The position numbers and the translations under genes were made by a program. Below, piece after piece: positions 8,368 to 16,201 of a DNA stretch of 64,000 bases; the first letter of the stretch is position 1; each line of letters starts with the position of its first letter. This DNA is from Lysobacter_K koreensis (GTDB taxonomy: Bacteria; Pseudomonadota; Gammaproteobacteria; Xanthomonadales; Xanthomonadaceae), in contig NZ_JBHTIH010000003.1 in NCBI RefSeq assembly GCF_042677045.1, forward strand, positions 806,001 through 870,000, read 5' to 3'. Below the pieces are notes generated by a model that worked only from the letters and a program-made list of their open reading frames with translations, was not told the origin of the DNA and did no database searches.

Positions 8368-9612
8368 CTACGGGCGCCGGCGGCCCCAGGTCCAGGCCAG
8401 CGCCGCGTGGATCGGCAGCAGCAGCGCGATCCAGTGCGCGTTGCGTTGCGGCAGCAGCGGCAGCCAGTTCGCGAACAGCGCGATCACCGCGCAGGCGACG
8501 ACCGCGACCAAGGTGATGCCGAACCAGCGCCGCGGCGTACGGCCGCGCAGCAGCGTCCACGCGCCCGGCAGCAACAGCCAGCACAGCGGGTTGAACAGCA
8601 GCAGGTTGTGGTTTTGCCAGCCGATGCGATGGTCGGTGCCGAACCAGATGAACAGCAGCAGCGCGCCGACCACGCCGCACAGCAGCCACAACGGCAACAC
8701 CACGGCGGCCAGCACGCGCGGCTTGCGGCGGCCCAGCGCTAGCAGCCCGGCGCCGATCGCGAGTCCTGCCAGTGCCCACGGCCACCAGCGGATTGGCGCG
8801 TCCTGCGGTTCGGGTGCGATCGTGTGCGGCAGCAGCGGCTGCGCGGCGCGCACCACCGGCGTGCGATCGGCGGCGCGGGTCTCGCGCAGCGCGTCGGCCA
8901 GCCGCATCGGCACGAAGGATTCGGCCCACACCGACAACGGCCGGTCCGCATCCGGGCCCAAGCCGATGTCGAAGCCCAGCCACATCCACGGCGCCGGCGA
9001 CGCCAGCCGCAGCGCCTCGCTGCGGTAGGTGCTGCCGTGCGAGCGCGACTCGCTCTGCCGGCGCAGTTCGCCACCCAGGGCGCGGTCGATCGCGTCGCGC
9101 ACCCGGGTCGAGCAGTTGTCGAGGAAGTAGTCGTAGCGGTAATGCGCGTTCTCGGGCCGCGCGTTCTGCGCCAGAGCCGCGGCGAGCGCGCGCGCCTCGC
9201 TGTCGTCCAGCGCCAACCATTGCAGCGCGACGCCGCGGCCGACCTGCTGGTAGTACGCCAGGTCGTCCTCCAGTGGCAGCGCTACCAGCCGGTAACGCAT
9301 GTCGCCGCGCACGAAGCGGGCGATGAAGTCGGACTCGCCCGGGTCGAAGAAACCGAAGTTGTACGAGGTCGCCGTGCCGCTGGCCGGATCCTGCACCAGC
9401 ACCGCGTTGTGGCCGAAGCGCTCGAAGAAGATCTCGCCCGGCTGCATGGTGACCACGCCGATGCGCGGTGCCGGGGCCTGCGCGGTCGCGGCCGGCGGTG
9501 CCGCCAACACCGTCGCCGCGCCGAGCCACATCAGGCAGGCCAGCAGCAGCCGGAGCATGCGGCGGTAGGAAGCAGGGCGGAGCGGGGCGGACTGCGGCAA
9601 GGCGTCAGGCAT
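8368..9612 (-). CDS. DUF4105 (Lnb N-terminal domain) membrane protein
   Basis: A 414-residue protein: signal anchor (residues ~18-38), a periplasmic domain with FGHNAVLV (His68) and YDYFLDNCSTRVRD (Cys167), then about five hydrophobic segments including the conserved TDHRIGWQNHNLLLFNPL loop. His before Cys in this arrangement resembles circularly permuted papain/LRAT-type thiol enzymes. As I recall, this domain was renamed after Lnb, a lipoprotein N-acyltransferase of Bacteroides. The ATG overlaps the corC stop (ATGCCTGA), so it is translationally coupled to corC, where lnt often sits. Function in lipoprotein acylation is inference; family membership is confident. Confidence 0.85.
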   Translation of the reverse strand: MPDALPQSAPLRPASYRRMLRLLLACLMWLGAATVLAAPPAATAQAPAPRIGVVTMQPGEIFFERFGHNAVLVQDPASGTATSYNFGFFDPGESDFIARFVRGDMRYRLVALPLEDDLAYYQQVGRGVALQWLALDDSEARALAAALAQNARPENAHYRYDYFLDNCSTRVRDAIDRALGGELRRQSESRSHGSTYRSEALRLASPAPWMWLGFDIGLGPDADRPLSVWAESFVPMRLADALRETRAADRTPVVRAAQPLLPHTIAPEPQDAPIRWWPWALAGLAIGAGLLALGRRKPRVLAAVVLPLWLLCGVVGALLLFIWFGTDHRIGWQNHNLLLFNPLCWLLLPGAWTLLRGRTPRRWFGITLVAVVACAVIALFANWLPLLPQRNAHWIALLLPIHAALAWTWGRRRP

Positions 9613-10471
9613 CGCCGAGCACGCCAACATGGAACGCGTGCACGCGCCGCGCGTCGGCGCCGGAGACCCGGAACACGAAGCGCCCCAGCGTGAGTTCCTC
9701 GCCGGCCTCGGGCAGGTGGCCGATCGCGGCGGTGATCAGGCCGCCGATGGTGTCGTACTCGTCTTCGTCGAAATCGGCGCCGAAGCGTTCGTTGAAGTCG
9801 GAAATCGGGGTCAGCGCATCGACCACGAACTGGCCATCGGCCTGCGCCGCGATCAGCGCGTTCGGGTCCTCGGCGTCGTCGTGCTCGTCGTCGATGTCAC
9901 CGACGATCTGCTCGAGCACGTCCTCGATCGTGAGCAGGCCGGCGACGCCGCCGTGCTCGTCGATCACGATCGCCATGTGGTTGCGCGACTGGCGGAACTC
10001 GCGCAGCAGCACGTCCAGGCGCTTGGATTCGGGAATCAGCACCGCCGGGCGCAGCAGTTCGTGGATCGTGCCGGGACCGTTGTCGGCGACCACGCCCAGC
10101 AGCAGATCCTTGGCCAGCAGGATGCCGAGGATTTCGTCCTTGTCCTCGCCGTGCACCGGGAAGCGCGAGTGGCCCGACTCGACCACCATCTTCATCAGGT
10201 CGATGAAGCGGGCCTCGGCCGGCAGCGCGACCATCTGCGCGCGCGGGATCATCACGTCGCCGACGGTGAGGTCGGACACGGCGATCGCGCCTTCCATCAT
10301 CCGCAGCGTGTCTGCGGCTATCAGGCCGTCGGCCTGGGCATCACGCAGCAGTTCGACCAGGTCTTCGCGGGTGGTCGGTTCGCCGGACAGCGCCGAACTG
10401 ATGCGTTCGAGCCAGGAGCGGCGGGGCTCAGGGTGCCTGGCAGCGTGGGTACTACTGTCGTCCTCGGACAT
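9605..10471 (-). CDS. corC: CorC/YbeX family CBS-domain protein
   Basis: A 288-residue cytosolic protein with two CBS motifs (VGDVMIPRAQMVAL at ~70; LLRPAVLIPESKRLDVLL at ~145) and a C-terminal CorC_HlyC transporter-associated domain. There is no DUF21 membrane domain, as in E. coli CorC/YbeX. It is linked to Mg2+/Co2+ efflux and to ribosome maintenance alongside YbeY/YbeZ. Its usual upstream neighbour ybeY lies 760 bases away, separated by a gene on the opposite strand. Its stop overlaps the start of the DUF4105 gene. Confidence 0.92.
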   Translation of the reverse strand: MSEDDSSTHAARHPEPRRSWLERISSALSGEPTTREDLVELLRDAQADGLIAADTLRMMEGAIAVSDLTVGDVMIPRAQMVALPAEARFIDLMKMVVESGHSRFPVHGEDKDEILGILLAKDLLLGVVADNGPGTIHELLRPAVLIPESKRLDVLLREFRQSRNHMAIVIDEHGGVAGLLTIEDVLEQIVGDIDDEHDDAEDPNALIAAQADGQFVVDALTPISDFNERFGADFDEDEYDTIGGLITAAIGHLPEAGEELTLGRFVFRVSGADARRVHAFHVGVLGDA

Positions 10472-10726
10472 TGCGTTCTTTTACGGCGTCTAAGCCCTGG
10501 GGGATGGGCGGCGGGGGCAGTCTAACTCGGAAGGGTCAATCGGGTGCCGGGCCGGGGCGCGCGACGGTTGGGTTGCCCGACACCCGTGCGCGGCGATTCC
10601 CGACCGCTGGCCCCGCACTGTGGCGATGCCGGCGCGCCACCGGACCCGCGATCGTGCAGGCACCGCGGCATGACGCCGCGATGCGACCGGCGTCGTGCCG
10701 CTCGCCACTTCAAGCAAGGAGCTTGC

Positions 10727-11221
10727 ATGTCCCTCAATCGAATCCGACTGGCCCTGACGCTGGCCGCCACCCTCGTCGGCTTGATCCTGCTGTGCCGCCC
10801 GGCCGACGCCGCGACGGCGCGCTACGTCGACGTCTACGCCTACCTGCAGACCGACGCCCAGTTCGAGGCCTGGCATCGGGTGACGGCGGGCCTGCGCCGC
10901 GATTTCGACGCCATCTGCGGCGACACCTTCTGCGAGGGTGATTACAGCAACATCGCGTCGCTGCGCTACCGCTGTTCGGTCGAGCAGGCCAGCGGGCGCA
11001 TCGGGCAGTGCCTGTGGGTGCTGGCCGGCAGCATGGAAGAAGTGGACCCGGCGACCGGCCGCATCCGCGTGACCGCGAAAGTCTGGCGTTGCCGCAGCCC
11101 GCTCGGGCGGCTGGTGAGGTTCGAGGAACTGCTGCAGGCGCTCGATGTCGCCGAACCGATCCGCGCGCAGCTGCCCGGCAGCGGCCGCTCGCTGTACGAC
11201 GGCTTGGGCGAGTGTCTGTAG
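10727..11221 (+). CDS. Exported hypothetical protein, 164 residues
   Basis: A clear signal peptide (about residues 1-28, ending RPADA) is followed by ~136 residues with four Cys in the middle (ICGDTFCEGDYSN, RYRCSVEQ, GQCLWV), likely disulfide-bonded in the periplasm. AAGGAG lies 7 bases before the ATG, an excellent ribosome site. I do not recognise the family. It reads opposite to ybeY and corC and sits between them, splitting a normally contiguous operon; its 3' end is only 10 bases from the convergent ybeY end. The 255 bases upstream (10472-10726) must contain promoters for both this gene and corC; none is obvious. Confidence 0.75.
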   Translation: MSLNRIRLALTLAATLVGLILLCRPADAATARYVDVYAYLQTDAQFEAWHRVTAGLRRDFDAICGDTFCEGDYSNIASLRYRCSVEQASGRIGQCLWVLAGSMEEVDPATGRIRVTAKVWRCRSPLGRLVRFEELLQALDVAEPIRAQLPGSGRSLYDGLGECL

Positions 11222-11231
11222 CGCGTCGGCG

Positions 11232-11714
11232 TCAGGACTCGCGGTACGGGTCGGCGATGCCGAGCGTGGCCAGGATCTCGCGTTCGAGCTGCTCCATGCA
11301 TTCGGCGTCGCGGTCGTCGTCGTGGTCCCAGCCCAGCAAGTGCAGCGCGCCGTGCACGGTCAGGTGGGCGTAATGCGCGGCCAGCGGCTTCTTCTGCTCG
11401 CGCGCCTCGCGCGCGACCACCGGAGCGCAGATCACCAGGTCGCCGAGCAGCGGCAGCTTGACGCCCTCGGGCAGGCCTTCGGGCAGGTCGGCCGGAAAGC
11501 TCAGCACGTTGGTGGCGTAGTCCTTGCCGCGGTAGTGGCGGTTGAGCGCGCGGCCTTCCTTGTTGCCGACGATACGGATCGCCAGGTCCGCTTCGCGGAT
11601 GCGGCTTTCCAGCGCGGCGGCGACCCACTTGCGGAAGCTCACCGCGGCCGGCACGCCGGTGCGCGGCACTGCATAGCTGATGCTGACATCCAGGCGGACC
11701 GGACCCACTGTCAT
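11232..11714 (-). CDS. ybeY: YbeY endoribonuclease (rRNA maturation factor)
   Basis: A 160-residue single-domain metalloprotein. The zinc motif HLTVHGALHLLGWDHDDD supplies the three His of the HGxLHLxGYDH signature. YbeY works in 16S rRNA 3' maturation and 70S quality control. The ATG at 11714 aligns with the family N-terminus; an in-frame TTG at 11768 overlapping the phoH stop could also be used. It is directly downstream of phoH, the normal ybeZ-ybeY order, and very likely co-transcribed with it. Confidence 0.93.
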   Translation of the reverse strand: MTVGPVRLDVSISYAVPRTGVPAAVSFRKWVAAALESRIREADLAIRIVGNKEGRALNRHYRGKDYATNVLSFPADLPEGLPEGVKLPLLGDLVICAPVVAREAREQKKPLAAHYAHLTVHGALHLLGWDHDDDRDAECMEQLEREILATLGIADPYRES

Positions 11715-11764
11715 GGCGTCGTCATTCCCTGCGTCGGAGAGGTGGTTCGAGGGGTGCTCATGGA

Positions 11765-12748
11765 TCAAGCCGGGCCGGTCGCGGTGTCGTTGGCATCGCG
11801 CGCGTCGTAAGCCATCACGATGCGCGCCACCAGCGGATGGCGCACCACGTCGCGCGCCTCGAAGAACGTGAAGCTGATGCCGCTGACTTCGTGCAGCACG
11901 TCCAGCGCGTCGCGCAGGCCGGATTTCTGGTGCTTGGGCAGGTCGATCTGGGTGAGGTCGCCGGTGACCACGGCGGTGCTGCCGTAACCGATGCGGGTCA
12001 GGAACATCTTCATCTGCTCGATCGAGGTGTTCTGCGCCTCGTCGAGGATCACATAGGCGTCGTTGAGCGTGCGCCCGCGCATGTACGCCAGCGGCGCGAT
12101 CTCGATGACGTTTTTCTCCAGCAGCTTGACCACTTTCTCGACGCCGAGCATCTCGTACAGCGCGTCGTACAGCGGGCGCAGGTAGGGGTCGACCTTCTGC
12201 GCGAGGTCGCCGGGCAGGAAGCCGAGCTTCTCGCCGGCCTCGACCGCCGGGCGCACCAGCACCAGCCGCTGCACACGCTCCTCGTTGAGCGCCTCGACCG
12301 CGCTGGCCACGGCCAGGAAGGTCTTGCCGGTGCCGGCCGGGCCGATCCCGAAGTTGACGTCGTGGGTGGCGATCGCGTGCAGGTACTTGGCCTGGTTCGC
12401 GCCGCGGCCGCGGATGGTGCCGCGCTTGACCCGGATCGCGACTTCCTGCGGCTCGATGTCGGCGTTAACGAATTCGTCGGCGCCCAGTTCGGCCAGGCGC
12501 AGATGGATCGCCGGCTCGCTGAGGGTCTCCTGCGCGGCGTCCTTCCACAGGTCGCGCAGCAGGCGTTCGGTCTTGTTGACCGCCGGCGGCGGCCCGACCA
12601 CGCGGAACGCGTTGCCGCGGTTGCCGATCTCGACCCCGAGGCGCAGTTCGATCATGCGCAGGTGGCCGTCGAACGGGCCACTGAGGTTGGCCAGGCGTTC
12701 GGCTTCGGGCGGGTCGAGGGTGAATTCGGACGTGGTGCGTGAAGGCAT
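11765..12748 (-). CDS. ybeZ: PhoH-like ATPase (YbeZ)
   Basis: A 327-residue protein: a short KH-like N-terminal region, then a P-loop PhoH domain with GPAGTGKT (Walker A) and VILDEAQN (Walker B), followed by the GDLTQIDLP segment. YbeZ interacts with YbeY in ribosome assembly and RNA metabolism. In many gammaproteobacteria miaB is the next gene upstream. Here miaB lies 4.7 kb away beyond an exporter cassette, so ybeZ must have its own promoter in 12749-12940, where I see no clear one. Confidence 0.93.
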   Translation of the reverse strand: MPSRTTSEFTLDPPEAERLANLSGPFDGHLRMIELRLGVEIGNRGNAFRVVGPPPAVNKTERLLRDLWKDAAQETLSEPAIHLRLAELGADEFVNADIEPQEVAIRVKRGTIRGRGANQAKYLHAIATHDVNFGIGPAGTGKTFLAVASAVEALNEERVQRLVLVRPAVEAGEKLGFLPGDLAQKVDPYLRPLYDALYEMLGVEKVVKLLEKNVIEIAPLAYMRGRTLNDAYVILDEAQNTSIEQMKMFLTRIGYGSTAVVTGDLTQIDLPKHQKSGLRDALDVLHEVSGISFTFFEARDVVRHPLVARIVMAYDARDANDTATGPA

Positions 12749-12940
12749 CGGGGGCTGACTTCAGGGACGCGCGAACCCTGTCGCGCAGGCCCGACAGCTT
12801 GCGCCCGCCGCGGCGTTTTCGCAAAGCGGGCGCATCCTGCCGCAGCCCGCCGGCGCTGCTTGATTGCACTGGCGCGGTGTTGCGTGCACAGGGCCGGCCG
12901 TCTATCGAGATCGCTGCGATGAGTGCGGTGCGACCGGCGG

Positions 12941-13180
12941 TCAGCGCCGGTCCGTTGGTGGGCGGCCGCTGCGCGCGGCATGCACTATCACCGCCAGGCC
13001 CGCGATCGTCGTGATCACCGCCCCCACCAGCCACAGCCACGCGACGGTGTCGGGGGTGAAACCCTGATCGTCGAAGGCACGCACGAAGAAGCGCGCGAAT
13101 CCGAGTGCGCCGATGGCGCAGAACCAGAAGCCGACGAGGCCGCGCTGGAGCAGGCTGGATTCGCGTCGGGTGGGGGGCAT
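12941..13180 (-). CDS. Small two-helix membrane protein, function unknown
   Basis: 79 residues with two hydrophobic segments (GFWFCAIGALGFARFFV, about 18-35, and TVAWLWLVGAVITTIAGLAVIV, about 44-66) and basic ends. It should sit in the inner membrane with both termini on the cytoplasmic side. I know no family. The ATG is 15 codon-bases inside a longer TTG-started frame; no strong ribosome site is visible. It is divergent from the tetR gene, with ~130 bases between them, so it could share the TetR-controlled region. Confidence 0.6.
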   Translation of the reverse strand: MPPTRRESSLLQRGLVGFWFCAIGALGFARFFVRAFDDQGFTPDTVAWLWLVGAVITTIAGLAVIVHAARSGRPPTDRR

Positions 13181-13286
13181 CGGTCCAGCCTGCAATGGAG
13201 GGGGGCGACAGGATATCGGCAGCCATTCGCGGCTTCAGGAAAGCGGCCCGTGGCTGCGCGACCGTTCATCGTCTCGGGCTTGCAAA

Positions 13287-13308
13287 TAATTAATCGTTGA
13301 ATTAATTA
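13287..13308. promoter_or_regulatory. Probable TetR operator (22 bp inverted repeat)
   Basis: A perfect AT-rich dyad, TAATTAAT-N6-ATTAATTA, ends 6 bases before the tetR ATG. It stands out sharply in GC-rich DNA, and its size and position fit an autoregulatory operator of a TetR repressor, overlapping the tetR ribosome site/promoter region. The binding is inferred; no other copy was seen upstream of the exporter genes. Confidence 0.6.
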
Positions 13309-13314
13309 AGGCGA

Positions 13315-13998
13315 ATGGCTCAGCACCCCGTCCCCGATCCGAAACGCCCGCGCGCGTCCGCGGCCAAGCGCGCCCGCACCCCAGGACGGCCCACCGGCGA
13401 GAGCCCTGACCTGCGCGCGCGGCTGCTGGACGCGGCGATCGGCTGCTACGTGCACCGCGGTATCGCCGCGACCTCGTTGCGCGCGATCGCGCTCGAGGCC
13501 GGGGTCACGCCGGCGTTGCTGCACTACTACTTCGGCGACAAGCAGCAGTTGCTCGAGGCGGTGATCGAGGAGCGCCTGATGCCGGCGCTGGAGTCGCTGC
13601 GCGAGCCTTTGCTGCGTGCGGGCGACGACGTTGCGGCGCTGGTGGTCGCGTTCGTGCGTGGCGTCGGTGAGGTGGTGGCGAAGCACCCGTGGCTGCCGTC
13701 GCTGTGGGTGCGCGAAATTCTCAGCGAGGGCGGCGCGCTGCGCGAGTTGCTGGTGAACCGTATTGCGCCGCAAGTGCCGCAGATGCTGGCGCAACGGTTT
13801 GCCAAGGCGCAACGCGAAGGCTCGATCAATCCCGATCTCGACCCGCGCCTGCTGGTCGTGTCGCTGGTCGGGCTGACCCTGTTTCCGGCGGCCGGCGCGC
13901 CGATCTGGCGGCGGATCTTCGATGCCGACGACCTCGATGCGGCCGCGCTGCGCGAGCACACGATCGCCTTGCTCGACCGCGGCATCGGCGGTAGGTGA
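13315..13998 (+). CDS. TetR-family transcriptional regulator of the exporter cassette
   Basis: 227 residues. The N-terminal helix-turn-helix (RARLLDAAIGCYVHRGIAATSLRAIALEAGVT, then LLHYYFGDKQQLLEAVIEE; about 36-85) is typical TetR_N. It follows a basic, disordered 30-residue N-terminus. The C-terminal helical domain resembles CecR-type regulators. It heads a plus-strand cassette with a HlyD-type lipoprotein, an ABC ATPase and an ABC-2 permease, the same gene order as E. coli cecR-ybhG-ybhF-ybhSR. It probably represses the cassette until an exported compound binds. A palindromic operator candidate overlaps its start region. Confidence 0.9.
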   Translation: MAQHPVPDPKRPRASAAKRARTPGRPTGESPDLRARLLDAAIGCYVHRGIAATSLRAIALEAGVTPALLHYYFGDKQQLLEAVIEERLMPALESLREPLLRAGDDVAALVVAFVRGVGEVVAKHPWLPSLWVREILSEGGALRELLVNRIAPQVPQMLAQRFAKAQREGSINPDLDPRLLVVSLVGLTLFPAAGAPIWRRIFDADDLDAAALREHTIALLDRGIGGR

Positions 13999-14101
13999 AG
14001 GGTGCACGGATGAAGACCTCGATAGCGGTCGCCTCGCCGATTACGCCCGATGCCCACGCCGTGCCGACATCGGCGGGCGGGCAACCGGACGGGAGAATTC
14101 G

Positions 14102-15085
14102 ATGAAAACTGCTGGCCGGATGATCGTGTTCGCCGCGATGGTCATGGCGATTGCGCTCGCGCTGGCCGGTTGCCGCGCCGAACCGCCGCAGGCGTTGGGC
14201 ACGCTGGAATGGGAGCGGATCACCGTGCCGGCGCCGGTGGCCGAGAAGATCGTCCGCATCGACGCGCACGAAGGCCAGCGGGTCGCGGCGGGTGCGCCGT
14301 TGCTACAGCTCGAGCTCACCCGCACGCAATCGCAACTGGCTGCGGTGCAGGCGCAGGCGCGGCAGGCCGAAGGCGCGCTGGCCGAACTGCAGGCCGGGCC
14401 CCGCCGCGAAGCGATCGCCCAGGCCCGCGCCAGCCTCGCGGCCGCGCAGGCGCAGGCCGCCGATGCGCGTGCCTATTACGCGCGGCTGCAGCCGTTGGGT
14501 CGACGCAAGCTGGTCGCGGCGGCCGACGTCGATCGCGCGCGCGCCGCCGCCGGCCAGGCCGACGCGCAGGTGCGCGCCGCGCAGGCCGCGCTGCTGGAGC
14601 TCGAGCGCGGCACCCGCCGCGAACAACTCGCGCAGGGCGAATCCGCGTTCGCCGCCGCACAGGCGCAAGCCGCCACGCAGGCGGTAGCGCTGCAGAAACT
14701 CGCGTTGGTTGCGCCGCGCGCCGGGGTGGTCGACAGCCTGCCGTACAAGCTTGGCGACCAGGCCCCGATCGGTGCGCCGCTGGCGATCCTGCTGGTGGGC
14801 GACGCACCGTACGCGCGGGTGTACGTGCCCGAGCCGATCCGCGCCGACGTGCGCGTCGGCCGACGCGCCCTGGTGTTCGTCGACGGCCGCGCGCAGCCAT
14901 TGGCCGGCGTGGTTCGCACGATCCGCAGCGAGCCGAGCTTCACCCCGTACTACGCGTTAATCGGCAAGGACGCCGCGCGCCTGAGTTACCTGGCCGAAAT
15001 CGAACTGAGAGGCCAGGACGCGATGCAGCTTCCGGCCGGCCTGCCGGTGCGGGTCGAGTTCATCCAGGACGGACGTGGTGATTAG
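14102..15085 (+). CDS. HlyD/YbhG-type periplasmic adaptor lipoprotein
   Basis: 327 residues. A hydrophobic N-terminus ends in the lipobox LAGC (Cys24, followed by Arg, suggesting outer-leaflet or outer-membrane retention). A biotinyl-lipoyl-like half (APVAEKIVRIDAHEGQRVAAGAPLLQLE) comes next, then a long alanine-rich coiled-coil hairpin (~75-190), and a closing beta domain (VALQKLALVAPRAGVVDSLP). This is the membrane-fusion component linking the ABC-2 exporter to an outer-membrane channel. GGGAGA precedes the ATG. It starts 103 bases after tetR and is likely in the same operon. The substrate cannot be read from sequence. Confidence 0.9.
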   Translation: MKTAGRMIVFAAMVMAIALALAGCRAEPPQALGTLEWERITVPAPVAEKIVRIDAHEGQRVAAGAPLLQLELTRTQSQLAAVQAQARQAEGALAELQAGPRREAIAQARASLAAAQAQAADARAYYARLQPLGRRKLVAAADVDRARAAAGQADAQVRAAQAALLELERGTRREQLAQGESAFAAAQAQAATQAVALQKLALVAPRAGVVDSLPYKLGDQAPIGAPLAILLVGDAPYARVYVPEPIRADVRVGRRALVFVDGRAQPLAGVVRTIRSEPSFTPYYALIGKDAARLSYLAEIELRGQDAMQLPAGLPVRVEFIQDGRGD

Positions 15086-15110
15086 CGACGCGCCCGCCGC
15101 TGCTCTTGCT

Positions 15111-15206
15111 CGTCACTCCCGCGAAAGCGGGAATCCAGCGACTTTGCCCCTCGTCCCCAAGCCAGAAATCGAAAGGCACTGGATTCCCGCTTTCGCGGGA
15201 ATGACG
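15111..15206. repeat. Inverted-repeat element with ATTCCC-N8-GGGAAT ends
   Basis: Arms at 15111-15138 and 15179-15206 are inverted copies (27 of 28 match). Each contains TCCCGCGAAAGCGGGA, and the right arm fits ATTCCC-N8-GGGAAT, the form of the neisserial dRS3 repeat. It sits inside the exporter operon between the adaptor and ATPase genes, leaving a 144-base gap. It may fold into a large hairpin in the mRNA and affect downstream expression. Architecture is shared with the element at 4461-4577. Confidence 0.8.
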
Positions 15207-15229
15207 GTCTCAAACAGGACGGGGATCTG

Positions 15230-16201
15230 ATGGCTCCGCCGGATCTTTCGGATATCGCGATCCGCGCCCGCGGCCTGACCAAGCGCTTCGGCGCGCTGGT
15301 GGCGGTCAGCGAAGTCGCCCTGACGGTGCCGCGCGCGCACGTCTACGGCTTCCTCGGCCCGAACGGTTCCGGCAAATCGACCACCATCCGCATGCTGTGC
15401 GGCCTGCTGACGCCCAGTGCCGGCGAGATCGAGGTGCTCGGCCTGCGCATCCCCGAACAGGCCGAGGCGCTGCGCCGCCGAATCGGCTACATGACCCAGA
15501 AGTTCTCGCTGTTCGACGACCTCAGCGTGCGCGAGAACCTCGAGTTCCTCGCCGCGGTGCAGGACATCCCCAGGGCGCCAGCGGCGCAGCGCATCGACGA
15601 GCTGGTGCGGCAGTACGACTTCGCCGATCGGCAAAAGCAGCTGGCCGGCACGATGAGCGGCGGCCAGCGACAGCGCCTGGCGCTGGCCGGGGCAGTGATC
15701 CACCGGCCCGAGTTGCTGTTCCTCGACGAACCGACCAGCGCGGTCGACCCCGAATCGCGCCGCGACTTCTGGGAAAAGCTCTTCGACCTCGCCGATGGCG
15801 GCACCACGATCCTGGTCTCGACCCACTACATGGACGAGGCCGAGCGCTGCCATGGCCTGGCGATCCTCGACCAGGGCGTGCTGGTCGCGCATGGCACGCC
15901 CGATGCCTTGACCGGCGCGCTGGCCGGGCGCACCGTCGCGGTCCATGCCGCGCAGCCGCGGCAAGCGCAACGCGCGTTGCTGGCGGTGCCCGGCGTGCTC
16001 AGCGTGGCCCAGATCGGCAATGCCTTGCGGGTGCTGACCGCCGGCGATGGCGATGCGGCGGGGCGGATCCGCGACGCCCTGTCGAAAGCGGCGTTGCGGG
16101 CCGAGGTCGAAGCATCGCAGCCGAACCTGGAGGACGTGTTCGTCGCCGCGACGCGCGGCCGCGAGGACGCGGATGGCAAGCCCGGGGAGCGCGCCGCATG
16201 A
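15230..16201 (+). CDS. ABC-2 exporter ATP-binding protein (YbhF-like, single domain)
   Basis: 323 residues: Walker A GPNGSGKST (43-51), Q-loop MTQKFSLFDDLSV, signature MSGGQRQRL, Walker B LLFLDEPTSAVDP, and the H-loop STHYMDEAERC. A C-terminal regulatory extension (~220-323) is typical of drug-export ATPases. It has one nucleotide-binding domain, whereas E. coli YbhF has two in tandem, so it should act as a homodimer. The stop overlaps the permease start (ATGA), indicating coupled synthesis of a 1:1 ATPase-permease pair. Confidence 0.93.
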   Translation: MAPPDLSDIAIRARGLTKRFGALVAVSEVALTVPRAHVYGFLGPNGSGKSTTIRMLCGLLTPSAGEIEVLGLRIPEQAEALRRRIGYMTQKFSLFDDLSVRENLEFLAAVQDIPRAPAAQRIDELVRQYDFADRQKQLAGTMSGGQRQRLALAGAVIHRPELLFLDEPTSAVDPESRRDFWEKLFDLADGGTTILVSTHYMDEAERCHGLAILDQGVLVAHGTPDALTGALAGRTVAVHAAQPRQAQRALLAVPGVLSVAQIGNALRVLTAGDGDAAGRIRDALSKAALRAEVEASQPNLEDVFVAATRGREDADGKPGERAA

